Source of the DNA: Rhodoferax lacus
Lineage (GTDB): Bacteria > Pseudomonadota > Gammaproteobacteria > Burkholderiales > Burkholderiaceae_C
Direction: 5' to 3'
NCBI RefSeq assembly: GCF_003415675.1
Contig: NZ_QFZK01000001.1
Coordinates: 434,001 to 498,000 of the forward strand
DNA length: 64,000 bases
In this document: one piece after another, positions 48,572 to 57,765 of the stretch
How the letters are laid out: each line of letters starts with the position of its first letter
How positions within the stretch are numbered: the first letter of the stretch is position 1
The notes under the pieces: model-generated
What the model was told of the DNA's origin: nothing
Seen by the model: only the letters and a program-made list of their open reading frames with translations
The model's database searches: none
Program-made: the position numbers and the translations under genes

Positions 48572-48859
48572 ATGAAGACCCGAGACGATCCCGTTCTGGA
48601 TGACGAGTTGGCTGACCTGGAATTCACCGGGCAAACACATGAGCATCTGCCGTGGCTCCACACGCTTGCGCGCAATGTCAGGCACTTCAGGCGGGCGCAA
48701 AAGGTCTCTCAGCAGGCGCTGGCTGACAGATGCGGCATCTATCGCACCTACCTGAGCCGGATTGAAACCGGAAAGTGCAACCCTTCGCTGACGGTTCTGG
48801 TTACCTTGTCTAACGCCCTGGATATTCAGCCCCACGCATTGTTGGTGCCTCTGGACTAA
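48572..48859 (+). CDS. XRE-family helix-turn-helix regulator
   Basis: 95 residues with AGGA before the ATG. After an acidic first 25 residues comes a Cro/C1-type HTH (~30-90): VRHFRRAQKVSQQALADRCG, TYLSRIETGKCNPSLTVL (in parts). No sensor domain. It resembles small XRE repressors found near signalling genes. It is separated from the PAS-LuxR gene by 150 nt with its own promoter and a palindrome, and is convergent with cobC. Confidence 0.9.
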   Translation: MKTRDDPVLDDELADLEFTGQTHEHLPWLHTLARNVRHFRRAQKVSQQALADRCGIYRTYLSRIETGKCNPSLTVLVTLSNALDIQPHALLVPLD

Positions 48860-48880
48860 ACCTGCGCTGCAGCACGGGAT

Positions 48881-49417
48881 TTAAAACCGCACCCACCCAC
48901 CATAGGGCAGCTTGGAGAGCGGCCAGTCTTCTGCCCGGCTGATGTGGCGCATGCCTTGGTGCAGCAAGGTCGCCGCCTGCGCAATTCCGGAGTGCGCAAT
49001 CCACAGGGTGTCGTGCAGCGCGTGCAATGCATCCCAGGCGCTGGCCACGCGCTCAAGCACCTCGTTGGCCGACTCCTGACCGCCGAAACGGTGCTGCGCG
49101 AAGTCAGCTGTCCAGGCATCGATGGCGGCACGGGGAATGTCGGTCCAGGCCACGCCTTCCCACAAGCCAAAGTCCATCTCGCGCAGGCGCATGTCGGTTG
49201 TGAAGTGCAGGTCGTGTCGCTCGGCTTGCAGGGCCTCGGCCAGTTGCTGGCAGCGCCTGAGCGGGGAGACCCGCACCGCAATACCCAGTGGCAGTTCCAG
49301 CGCCAGGGCACGCGCGGCCTGCAGGGTCAACTGCGCATCGGCCGCCATGTCCGTGGCGCCGTAGCAGATGCCAGGTGCCACCAGCGGCTGGGCATGGCGC
49401 GCCAGCCACAGGCTCAT
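48881..49417 (-). CDS. cobC: Alpha-ribazole phosphatase-like histidine phosphatase
   Basis: 178 residues from the ATG at 49417, giving an ATGA overlap with cobS; the frame extends upstream only through cobS. The RHG motif is LARHAQP (catalytic His8), with a second His in IAHSGI and Glu in MDFGLWEGVAW. It likely removes phosphate from alpha-ribazole or cobalamin 5'-phosphate; the context supports this over a general phosphoglycerate mutase. Last gene of the cobalamin unit. Confidence 0.9.
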   Translation of the reverse strand: MSLWLARHAQPLVAPGICYGATDMAADAQLTLQAARALALELPLGIAVRVSPLRRCQQLAEALQAERHDLHFTTDMRLREMDFGLWEGVAWTDIPRAAIDAWTADFAQHRFGGQESANEVLERVASAWDALHALHDTLWIAHSGIAQAATLLHQGMRHISRAEDWPLSKLPYGGWVRF

Positions 49418-50277
49418 GTGCGCCCTCCCAGGGCCAGCAAAAAGCCCAGGTAGAAAGCCAGTTCGCAGATCTGCTGGGTGGCACCCAGGCAGTCGCCGGT
49501 AAAGCCTTGCAGGCGCTTGGCAAACAGGCGCCCCATCCAGGCAAAAGCCAGCGCGCTGAGCGCCAGGGCCCAGCCCATAGCGGACAGTAGTGCTGAGGGC
49601 TGCAGCAGCGTGGGCCAAATTGCGCCAGAAGCCAGTGGAGGTACAAGTAAAAGCACCAGCGCAAAGGCCGCAAGGCACCACAGCAAAGCCACCAGCAAGG
49701 CAGCGCCTGAGATCTGGTCTGCCAGCGGTTTCGATTTGGAGGCTGCCGTATCGCCCACATGCGGCAGCAGGCGTATGAGCAAGAGCGGCCAGGTGCGCGA
49801 CACTACATGGGCCAAAAACACCACAGGGCACAGCACGGCCACGCCCATCAGGCCCAGTTGCGCCACCAGTGCCACCTTGGTCAGCAAGGCCATGGCGATG
49901 GCGATGGCGCCAAAAGCCCCCACCCGCGAGTCCTTCATGATGTCCAGCGCCCGCTCGCGCTCGTAGCTGCCGCCCAGGCCATCAGCTACATCGGCCAGAC
50001 CATCCTCGTGGAAGGCGCCGGTGAGCAAAATGCCAAAGGCCGTGCCCATTGCCGCCACCACCAGGGGTGAAAAGCCGCCCTGCGGCAAAGCCCACAGCAG
50101 CAGCGCACTCAAGGCCGCAACCAAGCCACCGATCAGCCAGCCCACGCCCGGAAAATGCGCCGCACTGGCACGCAGCATCTCCGGGCTGTAGCCCACCCAC
50201 GCAGCCAGGCGGCCTGTCACCGGCAAGCGGGTGAAGAACTGCAGGGACAGCAGGTAGTGGCGAACAAAACGGCTCAT
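49414..50277 (-). CDS. cobS: Adenosylcobinamide-GDP ribazoletransferase
   Basis: 287 residues from the ATG at 50277. Membrane protein with about seven hydrophobic segments; family motifs FFTRLPV near residue 15, FHEDGLADVADGLGG (metal site), and RALDIMKDSRVGAFG. It joins adenosylcobinamide-GDP with alpha-ribazole, the final step of lower-loop assembly at the inner membrane. Lies between cobT (16 nt gap) and cobC. Confidence 0.95.
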   Translation of the reverse strand: MSRFVRHYLLSLQFFTRLPVTGRLAAWVGYSPEMLRASAAHFPGVGWLIGGLVAALSALLLWALPQGGFSPLVVAAMGTAFGILLTGAFHEDGLADVADGLGGSYERERALDIMKDSRVGAFGAIAIAMALLTKVALVAQLGLMGVAVLCPVVFLAHVVSRTWPLLLIRLLPHVGDTAASKSKPLADQISGAALLVALLWCLAAFALVLLLVPPLASGAIWPTLLQPSALLSAMGWALALSALAFAWMGRLFAKRLQGFTGDCLGATQQICELAFYLGFLLALGGRT

Positions 50278-50293
50278 GGCCTGAACGCGGGTA

Positions 50294-51379
50294 TCAAGCG
50301 GTGACCGCGTCGGTGGATTTCTCCGACACCCCGGCCGAGGCAAAGCTGGCCATGTCGCGCAGGATGGTGCAGGCCGATTGCAACAGCGGCCAGGCCAGGG
50401 CGGCGCCCGAGCCTTCGCCCAGACGCAAGCCCAGGTCCAGCAAGGCCTGCACGCCCAGGTGCTGCAGCATGAACTCGTGGCCGCGCTCGCCCGAGCGGTG
50501 GGCAAACACGCAGCGTTGCAGCACCAGCGGCTGCAGGGCATGGGCCACCACCACGGCGCTGCTGGCAATAAAGCCGTCCACCACCACCACGCGGCGCTCC
50601 TCGGCTGCCTGCATCACGGCGCCCACCATGGTGGCAATCTCAAAGCCGCCCATGGCCGCCAGCACGTCCAGCGGTTGCACGGCTGCGGCATGCAGGGCCA
50701 GCACCTCGCGCAGCACCTCGGTTTTGCGCAGCACAGCAGGTGCGTCCAGGCCGGTTCCGGCACCGGTGCAAACGGCAATATCCAGACCGGCCAGACGCGC
50801 CAGGATCAGCGAGGCCGCCGAGGTGTTGCCAATGCCCATTTCACCCAGGAGCAGGGCATTGCCCGGCAGGCCGCGCACCAGTTCCCTGCCCTGCTCCATG
50901 GCAGCAGTGCATTGCGCGGGCGTCATGGCTGGGCCGGCCGACGAATCGGAAGTGCCGGCTTCGGCTCCGGCCACCTTGCGCACCTGCAGGCCGGGGCGTG
51001 TGGCGCCTGCGGGCAGGCCGGCCAGAAAGTCGTGCTTCACGCCGCAGTCCACCACGGTGAGCGCAATGCCGTTTTGCTTGGACAGCACGCTGACTGCCGC
51101 ACCACCGGCCAGAAAGTTCTCCACCATCTGCCAGGTCACATCGCTGGGAAAGGCAGACACACCGCGCGCCGTGAGGCCATGGTCAGCCGCGAACACCACC
51201 ATTTGCGGCTGCTCCAGCACAGGCGTGGCGCTGCCCAGGATCTGGCCGATTTGCAGGGCCAAGCCTTCCAGGCGGCCCAGGGAGCCTTGGGGCTTTGTCT
51301 TGTTGTCCAGCGTGCTTTGCAGCTTGGCGGTCAGCGCTGCGTCGTGGATATTGGCAAGGGTGGGCAAGGTGCTGTGCAT
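50294..51379 (-). CDS. cobT: Nicotinate-nucleotide-dimethylbenzimidazole phosphoribosyltransferase
   Basis: 361 residues from the ATG at 51379. Motifs: KPQGSLGRLEGLALQIGQ, VFAADHGLTARGVSAFP, LLGEMGIGNTSAAS, and catalytic Glu near the end in HRSGERGHEFML. It activates DMB to alpha-ribazole-5-phosphate in the cytosol. The 97-bp gap to cobQ shows no clear terminator or promoter. Confidence 0.96.
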   Translation of the reverse strand: MHSTLPTLANIHDAALTAKLQSTLDNKTKPQGSLGRLEGLALQIGQILGSATPVLEQPQMVVFAADHGLTARGVSAFPSDVTWQMVENFLAGGAAVSVLSKQNGIALTVVDCGVKHDFLAGLPAGATRPGLQVRKVAGAEAGTSDSSAGPAMTPAQCTAAMEQGRELVRGLPGNALLLGEMGIGNTSAASLILARLAGLDIAVCTGAGTGLDAPAVLRKTEVLREVLALHAAAVQPLDVLAAMGGFEIATMVGAVMQAAEERRVVVVDGFIASSAVVVAHALQPLVLQRCVFAHRSGERGHEFMLQHLGVQALLDLGLRLGEGSGAALAWPLLQSACTILRDMASFASAGVSEKSTDAVTA

Positions 51380-51476
51380 GGGGTGGTCCGGGTTGAAAAG
51401 AGGCTGTGAAAGAGATCTGGAAGGCGTCTGCTTGCAATAAGAAATAGTGCGCTTGGAGCGATTGCGTGCGAGCGCC

Positions 51477-52964
51477 TCAGGGCTTGAGCAGGCCTTGCAG
51501 CACGCCCGGCTCGAAATGCTGCTCGATGAAGTCGGCCAGTCCGTCAAACACGGTGTCCAGCGTGGGCACAGGTTTGTTGAAACGCGTGCCAAAAAGGGCT
51601 TGCAGGGCGGCGGCGTCTTCAAACAGCCCGTGCAGGTACAGGCCCAGCACATTGCCAGCCGGGTTCTGCCAGGCCAGGCCCACGGGCATGACACTGCGCG
51701 CCACGTTGCCTGCGGCCTGCATGGCGGCATGCGGCTGGGTCTGGCCGTGGTGGATTTCGTAGCCTGTCACTTCCACACCGGCCAGTGCGGACCAGATGCC
51801 CTTCATGTTTTGGGCAAAGCGGCTGCGCGTGTGGCGCACCGTCTTGTCGGCCTCAAACACAGTGACCAGTGGCAGCAGGCCCAGGCCGGGTGCATTGCCG
51901 TCCACACCGTGCGGGTCTATCAAGGCCTCGCCCAGCATTTGCAGGCCGCCACATACACCCAGTACGGCACCGCCCTGCCCTGCGTGGTGCGCCACGGCGG
52001 CGTCCAGCCCCTGTGTGCGCAACCAGGCCAGGTCGCCGCTGGTGTTTTTGGAGCCGGGCAGGATGATCCAGTCTGTCTGCTTCAAGGCCACCAATTCCGA
52101 GGGGCTGCGCACCCACTGCAGGCGCACGCCGGGCACCTTCTTCAGGGGCTGGTATTCATCGAGATTGCTGATGCGCGGGTAGGCGATCACCGCTACCGTC
52201 AGGTCCACAGCGCCGCTGGCGATGCTGCGGTCATCGAACACACCGTCCTCTTCGGGCAAGCCGTGCTGCCACCACATGGGCAGTGTGGACACGGTGGGAA
52301 TGCCGGTCAGGTCTTGCAGCATCTGGGGCGCCGGGGCCAAGAGGCTCGCATCACCCCGGAACTTGTTGAGCACAAAGCCGCGTATCAAGGCGCGCTCGTT
52401 CTCGGGCAACAGGGCCCAGGTGCCATACAGGTGGGCAAAGGCGCCGCCCCGGTCGATGTCGGTCACCAGCAGGCAGGCCGCATCGCCATGCAGGGCCACG
52501 CGCATGTTGACGATGTCGCTGGCAGACAGGTTGATCTCGGCCGGCGAGCCCGCGCCTTCGATCACCACCACATCGTTTTCCGCGCGCAGGTCATCCAGCG
52601 CCTGTGCAATCACCGGCCAGACGCTGGCACTTCGGCCACGCCAGGCCATGCGCGACAGGGCCTCGTGCACCTGGCCCATGAGCACCACCTGGCTGTGGGT
52701 GTCGTGCTCGGGCTTCAAAAGCAAAGGGTTCATGCGCACATCGGGCACGGCTCTGGCTGCCAGAGATTGGAAGTACTGGGCACTTCCGATTTCACCCTGC
52801 CCATTGGCGCTGGCCACCACGCGCGCGTTGTTGCTCATGTTCTGCGCCTTGAAGGGAGCCACCTTGAGGCCTTGGCGCTGGTAGTAGCGGCACAGGGCGG
52901 TGGTGAGCCAGCTTTTGCCAGCGCCACTGGTGGTGCCCAGCACCATGATGCATTTGGCGGTCAT
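51477..52964 (-). CDS. cobQ: Cobyric acid synthase
   Basis: 495 residues. N-terminal synthetase part starts with CIMVLGTTSGAGKSWLTTALCRYY (in parts; P-loop variant), then QNMSNNARV, and VVIEGAGSPAEINL. C-terminal class I glutamine amidotransferase-like domain has Cys in VLGVCGGLQMLG and His in YEIHHGQT. It amidates four carboxyls of adenosylcobyrinic acid a,c-diamide. Its presence means the regulon reaches further back than simple cobinamide salvage. Confidence 0.96.
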   Translation of the reverse strand: MTAKCIMVLGTTSGAGKSWLTTALCRYYQRQGLKVAPFKAQNMSNNARVVASANGQGEIGSAQYFQSLAARAVPDVRMNPLLLKPEHDTHSQVVLMGQVHEALSRMAWRGRSASVWPVIAQALDDLRAENDVVVIEGAGSPAEINLSASDIVNMRVALHGDAACLLVTDIDRGGAFAHLYGTWALLPENERALIRGFVLNKFRGDASLLAPAPQMLQDLTGIPTVSTLPMWWQHGLPEEDGVFDDRSIASGAVDLTVAVIAYPRISNLDEYQPLKKVPGVRLQWVRSPSELVALKQTDWIILPGSKNTSGDLAWLRTQGLDAAVAHHAGQGGAVLGVCGGLQMLGEALIDPHGVDGNAPGLGLLPLVTVFEADKTVRHTRSRFAQNMKGIWSALAGVEVTGYEIHHGQTQPHAAMQAAGNVARSVMPVGLAWQNPAGNVLGLYLHGLFEDAAALQALFGTRFNKPVPTLDTVFDGLADFIEQHFEPGVLQGLLKP

Positions 52965-52970
52965 AGTCGC

Positions 52971-53540
52971 TTAGTCCTCGATGCCTCGTTGCGCCGGAAT
53001 GCCAGCCTGAAACGCGTGTTTGACCATGGTCATCTCGGTTACCGTGTCGGCCAGCGCGATGATCTCGGGCGGGCAGCGCCGGCCGGTCAGCACCACGTGC
53101 ACATGGGAGGGGCGGCTGCGCAGGGTGTCCAGCACTGCCTCCAACGGCATCCAGCCGTAGATCAGTGGGTAAGTGATTTCATCCAGCACCACCAAAAAGA
53201 AGTCGCCGCTCAGGATGGCGGCACTGGCTTTGGCCCAGCCGTCACGCGCGAGTTGTGCGGAGTGTTCCAGGTCCTGGCTCTTCCAACTGAAACCATCACC
53301 TAATCCCTCTATGGGCACACCCAGTTGCTCAAACATGCGGTGTTCACCAAATCGCGCCGAAGGCACCTTCATGAACTGAAAGATCTTCACCGCCTTGCCG
53401 CGCCCATGCGCACGCAGGGCCAGGCCAAAGGCGGCGGTGCTTTTGCCCTTGCCGTCGCCCGTATTGACGATGACGATGCCGCGGCGCTCGCCCTCGGATT
53501 TTTCGTAGGGCTTCTCTGTAGGTGCGGCTTCAATTTGCAT
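52971..53540 (-). CDS. cobO: Cob(I)yrinic acid a,c-diamide adenosyltransferase
   Basis: 189 residues from the ATG at 53540. CobO/BtuR type: [22 protein letters not shown] (P-loop, in parts), [27 protein letters not shown], and [12 protein letters not shown]. It adds the adenosyl group to cob(I)alamin or its precursors. Start overlaps btuD stop by about 11 nt and its stop lies 6 nt before cobQ. Confidence 0.95.
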   Translation of the reverse strand: MQIEAAPTEKPYEKSEGERRGIVIVNTGDGKGKSTAAFGLALRAHGRGKAVKIFQFMKVPSARFGEHRMFEQLGVPIEGLGDGFSWKSQDLEHSAQLARDGWAKASAAILSGDFFLVVLDEITYPLIYGWMPLEAVLDTLRSRPSHVHVVLTGRRCPPEIIALADTVTEMTMVKHAFQAGIPAQRGIED

Positions 53541-54336
53541 GGGGTGTTTTTGCGGGAATGTGCGGCAGGGCCACCCACTGGTTGTTGAGGGGGTAAATGG
53601 CAATACGGTTGTCAAAGGCCTCGCAGACCGCGTCACGCGTGGTCGCGTCTTCAGTTGCACCGTGGTGGGTGACACGGCCTTCGCGCATCACCACCAGGCG
53701 GTTGGCATTCAGGGCGATGGTGATTTCATGCAGCACGCTGACCACGGTGGTGCCGTGCATGAGCAGGGCCTCGACCACGCACAGCCAGTCGGCCTGGTGC
53801 GGTGGGTCCAGATTGGCCAGGGGCTCATCCATCAGCAGCACCTGGGCTTCGACGGCCAGGGCGCGGGCCAGCAGCACGCGCTGGCGCTCGCCGCCCGAGA
53901 GTTGGCCCAGAGCCCGGTGCCGCCAGTCCCAGGCCTGGGTGTAGCGCAGCGAGCGCTCCACGGCCGCCAGGTCTTTTTCATTGGGTGGTGCCAGCCAGGC
54001 CTGGTGCGGCAGGCGGCCGAGCATCACCACATCCCAGGCACTCAGGTCTTCGGCCGAGGCTTCGTTCTGGCCCAGCCAGGCCAGTTGCCGGGCGCGTTGG
54101 CGCGGGGGAATGGAACGCAGCGGCGCACCCAGCAGGGACACACGTCCACTGTGCGGCAGCAACCCGGCCAGGGCCTTGAGCAGGGTGGACTTGCCCGCAC
54201 CATTGGGGCCCAGAATGCTGGTCCACTGGCCCTGGACGATGTCCAGATCAATGTGGTGCAAGACCTCGCGTCCACCCAAGCTGGCACTCAAGCCGTGGGC
54301 GCTCAGAGCCATGCCGCTGGTGGTGGACGTGCTCAT
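53530..54336 (-). CDS. btuD: Cobalamin ABC transporter ATPase
   Basis: 268 residues from the ATG at 54336 with ATGA overlap to btuC. FecE/BtuD type: Walker [10 protein letters not shown], signature [15 protein letters not shown], Walker [14 protein letters not shown]-loop [10 protein letters not shown]. It powers import across the inner membrane. Identity as cobalamin importer rests on the regulon context, since sequence alone cannot tell it from iron-chelate ATPases. Confidence 0.9.
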   Translation of the reverse strand: MSTSTTSGMALSAHGLSASLGGREVLHHIDLDIVQGQWTSILGPNGAGKSTLLKALAGLLPHSGRVSLLGAPLRSIPPRQRARQLAWLGQNEASAEDLSAWDVVMLGRLPHQAWLAPPNEKDLAAVERSLRYTQAWDWRHRALGQLSGGERQRVLLARALAVEAQVLLMDEPLANLDPPHQADWLCVVEALLMHGTTVVSVLHEITIALNANRLVVMREGRVTHHGATEDATTRDAVCEAFDNRIAIYPLNNQWVALPHIPAKTPHAN

Positions 54337-55436
54337 GCGCCCCGCCCTCCCAGTGCGCCACCACCTCTGTGCATCAGCCACAGAAGATACAGGCCACCCA
54401 GTACCGCGGTCAGAACGCCCACAGGCAGTTCCTGCGGCGCAATCAGCCAGCGTGCCAGCAGATCGGCGCCGCCCAACAGCACCGCGCCCATGGCGCTCGC
54501 CAGCCACATCAATTGGCGGTGCGGCACGCGGGCGATTGCACGCACCAGATGCGGCGCGGCCAATCCCACAAAGGCAATCAACCCGGTCTGCGCCACGGCC
54601 GTGCCCGTGGCCAGGGCCAGCACCCCCACCAACGCGGCACGCAAGGGGCCAATGGGCAGGCCCAGGCTTTGTGCGGTGGACTCGCCCAGACTCAGGCCGT
54701 CCAGCACGCGGGCCAAGGCCCAGGCCGCCACCACACACAGCAGCCACACCACGGCCATGAGCAGGCACGAGGTCCAGCCGATAAAGCTGGTGGAGCCCAG
54801 CAAAAAGGATTGCATGGCCTGCAGAGAGTCCGGCGAGAACAGCAGCACCAGCGAGGTGATGGCGCCCAGCACCACACCCACAATCACACCGGCCAGCAGC
54901 AAGCGCAATGTGTGCTGCACGCCACGCGCCAAAGACAGGGTCAGCATCACGGCCAGTACGGCACCGCCAAAGGCTGCACCGGTCAAGCCCAGACGCACCC
55001 ACACGCTGCTGGAGAACACGCTGATGGCCGCACTCTCACTCATCATGCTGCCGCCCACCATGCCCGCGCCGCCGCCCAGGCTGGCCAGCGCCAGGGCCAC
55101 GCCCAGCGAGGCGCCGGAGGCGCTGCCCAGCAAATACGGGTCGGCCAGCGGGTTGCGAAACAGACCCTGTGCAAGAGCCCCGGCCAAGCCCAGCAAGGCA
55201 CCGGCGGCCAGCGCGCCCAGGGTACGCGGCAGGCGGATGTCCCAGACGATTTGTTGTGCCATGGCCCGCTCTGCCGCTTCCGTGTGCGCACCCAGCAGGG
55301 TACCCACGGTGTTCTCAAACCCGGCGCTGCCTATGCACAAGCCCAGCACCGCCATGGCCACGCACAGCAGCGCGGCAAGCCACAGCAACCAGGCGGTGCG
55401 CGTGGTGTTCACTTGGGGGCCTTGTCTGTCAGACAT
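54333..55436 (-). CDS. btuC: Cobalamin ABC transporter permease (FecCD type)
   Basis: 367 residues with about ten membrane segments. FecCD motifs: RLPRTLGALAAGALLGLAGALAQGLFRNPLADPYLLG (in parts) and the coupling-helix area. The end GGALGGRGA is Gly-rich. Partner of BtuD; overlaps the btuF stop by 28 nt. Confidence 0.92.
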   Translation of the reverse strand: MSDRQGPQVNTTRTAWLLWLAALLCVAMAVLGLCIGSAGFENTVGTLLGAHTEAAERAMAQQIVWDIRLPRTLGALAAGALLGLAGALAQGLFRNPLADPYLLGSASGASLGVALALASLGGGAGMVGGSMMSESAAISVFSSSVWVRLGLTGAAFGGAVLAVMLTLSLARGVQHTLRLLLAGVIVGVVLGAITSLVLLFSPDSLQAMQSFLLGSTSFIGWTSCLLMAVVWLLCVVAAWALARVLDGLSLGESTAQSLGLPIGPLRAALVGVLALATGTAVAQTGLIAFVGLAAPHLVRAIARVPHRQLMWLASAMGAVLLGGADLLARWLIAPQELPVGVLTAVLGGLYLLWLMHRGGGALGGRGA

Positions 55437-56284
55437 TGCGCCATGATGCGCGCACTCTCGGCCATGCGCGGGCCGGGGCGCACCAGCACATTGGACTGCG
55501 CGTCACCAAACACGCACACATGCTTCCCGCGGATCGCACGGATGTTGCTCCAACCGGGGCGCTGCTCCAGCCCTTCCAGGTTGGCCTGGCCCACCAGAAT
55601 CAGGTCCGGGTTCTCGCGCACCACCAGTTCGGGGTTGATCTTGGGGAAGGGGCCCAGCTTGGCTGGCAGAATGTTTTTCACCCCCAGGCGCGTCAGGATC
55701 TCGCCAATGAAGGAAGCCTCACCCGCGCCAAACGGGCCGCGGTTGACTTCAAAGTAGACCCGCGTGCCACGCACATGGGCAGGCAAGGACTGGGCCGCGG
55801 CAGTCACCCCGGCATCGATCTCACGCCACAGCTTGGGCGCGTCAGGCACGTCCAGGAGTTGCCCCAGCTTGTCGATGGTGCGTTGCACATCGGCCTGGTT
55901 CTTGGGCTCCAGCGCAAACACCGGAATGCCCAGCGACACCAGCCGCATGGCCGTGCGCGAGGAAAGTGCTGCCAGCACCACGTCCGGACGCAGGGCGACG
56001 ATGGCCTCGATGTTGGGGTCCATGCCGCCGCCCACCTGGGGCAGCTTGGTTACCGAAGCCGGGTAGTCGGAATAGCGGTCCACCCCCACCAGGCGCTGGC
56101 ATTGACCCAGGGCGCATACCGTCTCGGTGAGCGAGGGCAAGAGGCTGACGATGCGCTGCGGGGGGTTGGACAGGGTGAGCGTGGTGCCGCGGTCATCGGT
56201 GACCTGTAAGGCCTGGGCCGTGTGGCAAAAGCCAGCGGCGGTGGCCAGCACCACAAGCATCATCCACCGCTGCATCTGCTGCAT
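55409..56284 (-). CDS. btuF: Periplasmic cobalamin-binding protein
   Basis: 291 residues from the ATG at 56284 (ATG at 56275 possible). Signal peptide ~1-27. Type III binding protein: QRIVSLLPSLTETVCALG, VGVDRYSDYP, PNIEAIVALRPDVVLA, and a C-terminal half ending with GPRMAESARIMAQ. This is the classic BtuF layout with SLLPS...E TVCALG at the Glu contact site. Lies between cobU and btuC. Confidence 0.92.
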   Translation of the reverse strand: MQQMQRWMMLVVLATAAGFCHTAQALQVTDDRGTTLTLSNPPQRIVSLLPSLTETVCALGQCQRLVGVDRYSDYPASVTKLPQVGGGMDPNIEAIVALRPDVVLAALSSRTAMRLVSLGIPVFALEPKNQADVQRTIDKLGQLLDVPDAPKLWREIDAGVTAAAQSLPAHVRGTRVYFEVNRGPFGAGEASFIGEILTRLGVKNILPAKLGPFPKINPELVVRENPDLILVGQANLEGLEQRPGWSNIRAIRGKHVCVFGDAQSNVLVRPGPRMAESARIMAQCLTDKAPK

Positions 56285-56304
56285 GAGGCCAAAATTACAA
56301 CGCG

Positions 56305-56931
56305 TCACGGCGTTCCTTTGAGTGTGAGCGGCAGACCGGCGGCCATCAGGGTGACGCGCGCACACACGCGGGCCACGTCCTGGTTCAGGCGCCCCAGTGT
56401 GTCCACAAAGGCACGCACCTGCGCGCCCATGGGGATGACACCCATGCCAATTTCGTTGCCCACGAGTATCACCGGGCCGCTGGCCTGTTGGATGGATACC
56501 AGCAAGGCTTCTATGGGCGCGGTAACCCTGTCGGCCAAGTCCAGCCCGTCGTCTTCGGAAAAGGTGTTCTGCCCGTCTTCCGAGGGTGCGGGCATGAGCC
56601 AATTGGTCAGCCACAGGGTCAGGCAGTCCACCACCACCAGGGTCTGGGCTTGGCTGAGGCTGGCAATGGCAGCACCCAGTTCCCGCGGCACTTCCACGGT
56701 TTGCATGCCGGGTACGCGCTCGGCACGGTCGACCTGGTGCCGGGCTATGCGCTGGCGCATCTCCGCATCCCAGGGCTGGGCCGTGGCCACCAGCACCGCG
56801 CGGTGCTCCGGGCTGGTATCCAGCCACTGGCGTGCCAGCATTTCAGCGCGACGCGACTTGCCGCTGCGCTGGCCGCCCAGGATCAGCTCGCTGCTGGGGA
56901 TGCCACTTGTGTCGATGCGTGCTGCGTTCAT
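56305..56931 (-). CDS. cobU: Adenosylcobinamide kinase / guanylyltransferase
   Basis: 208 residues. P-loop LILGGQRSGKSRRAEMLA, His in IARHQVDRAERVPG (guanylyl acceptor region), DCLTLWLTNWL, and GNEIGMGVIPMG. Phosphorylates adenosylcobinamide and activates it with GTP. Overlaps the cytosolic BtuF-like gene stop (ATGA). Confidence 0.95.
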   Translation of the reverse strand: MNAARIDTSGIPSSELILGGQRSGKSRRAEMLARQWLDTSPEHRAVLVATAQPWDAEMRQRIARHQVDRAERVPGMQTVEVPRELGAAIASLSQAQTLVVVDCLTLWLTNWLMPAPSEDGQNTFSEDDGLDLADRVTAPIEALLVSIQQASGPVILVGNEIGMGVIPMGAQVRAFVDTLGRLNQDVARVCARVTLMAAGLPLTLKGTP

Positions 56932-57755
56932 GCACTGCGCTCCTGCAGGTCACGGTCCATCCACTGGACCACGAAGTGGTGCAACTTGCGCACACCATCG
57001 GTGAGTGCGGCCGGGCCCGGCTGCAGAATGTCGGGCGACTTGATTTCAAACAGCTGCTGGTGCTTGACCGCAGGCACCTCACTCCAGCCCGGGCGGGCTG
57101 CCACGTTTTCCGGGCGAAACTTCTTGCCGCACCAGGAGCCAAAAATCATGTCCGGCTGGCGCCGCACGATCTCGGCACCATCGGCAATGATGCGGTTCTT
57201 GCCCAGCGACTGCAGGGACAATTCGGCAAAGCAGTCATCCGCCCCGGCAATGGCCATCAGCTCGGACACCCAGCGGATGGCGCTGATGTGTGGCACATCC
57301 CACTCTTCAAAAAACACCCGGGGCCGGCGCGCACCCGCAGCCACGCGCTGGGCCACGGCCTCCTGCATGGCGCGCAGCTCGGCCTGCATGTCCGCTATGC
57401 GCTGCAGTCCCTGCTCGGCCTGGCCCACCATGGCCGCCACCTGAAACAGCATGGAGAAAATCTCGACCACACTGCGCTGGTTGAAGATGGTGACCTGTAC
57501 GCCGTGGCGTATGAGCGCCGCTGCAATGTCGGCCTGCAGGTCCGAAAAGCCCAGCACGCAGTCCGGCTTGAGATCCAAAATCCTCTCGATCTTGGCACTG
57601 GTGAAAGCGCTGACCTTTGGCTTCTCTTCACGTGCCCGGCGCGGCCGCACCGTGTAGCCCGAGATACCCACGATGCGGCTCTCCTGCCCCAGCAGGTAGA
57701 GCCACTCGGTGGTCTCTTCGGTCAGGCAAACGATGCGCTGGGGGCCGAGGTTCAT
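56928..57755 (-). CDS. Cytosolic BtuF-like cobalamin-binding protein
   Basis: 275 residues with no signal peptide (starts MNLGPQRIVCLTEETTEWLYLLG). The fold is the same as BtuF (RIVCLTEETTEWLYLLGQ, VGISGYTVRP, ILDLKPDCVLGFSDLQ) with a long helical backbone, but it must stay in the cytosol. It lies between the TonB receptor (10 nt gap) and cobU. Function is open: possible cytosolic carrier or sensor of corrinoid. A missing signal peptide is real; no upstream ATG in frame exists before the receptor stop. Confidence 0.85.
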   Translation of the reverse strand: MNLGPQRIVCLTEETTEWLYLLGQESRIVGISGYTVRPRRAREEKPKVSAFTSAKIERILDLKPDCVLGFSDLQADIAAALIRHGVQVTIFNQRSVVEIFSMLFQVAAMVGQAEQGLQRIADMQAELRAMQEAVAQRVAAGARRPRVFFEEWDVPHISAIRWVSELMAIAGADDCFAELSLQSLGKNRIIADGAEIVRRQPDMIFGSWCGKKFRPENVAARPGWSEVPAVKHQQLFEIKSPDILQPGPAALTDGVRKLHHFVVQWMDRDLQERSA

Positions 57756-57765
57756 TGGGATGCGA

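Noticed and set aside
51447-53303. Long plus-strand frame (618 codons) opposite cobQ and cobO
   Set aside because: Both opposite genes have full conserved motifs; the frame is His/Gly/Ala-rich shadow.
53539-55446. Long plus-strand frame (635 codons) opposite btuD and btuC
   Set aside because: Low-complexity Ala/Pro/Ser composition and antisense to conserved transporter genes.
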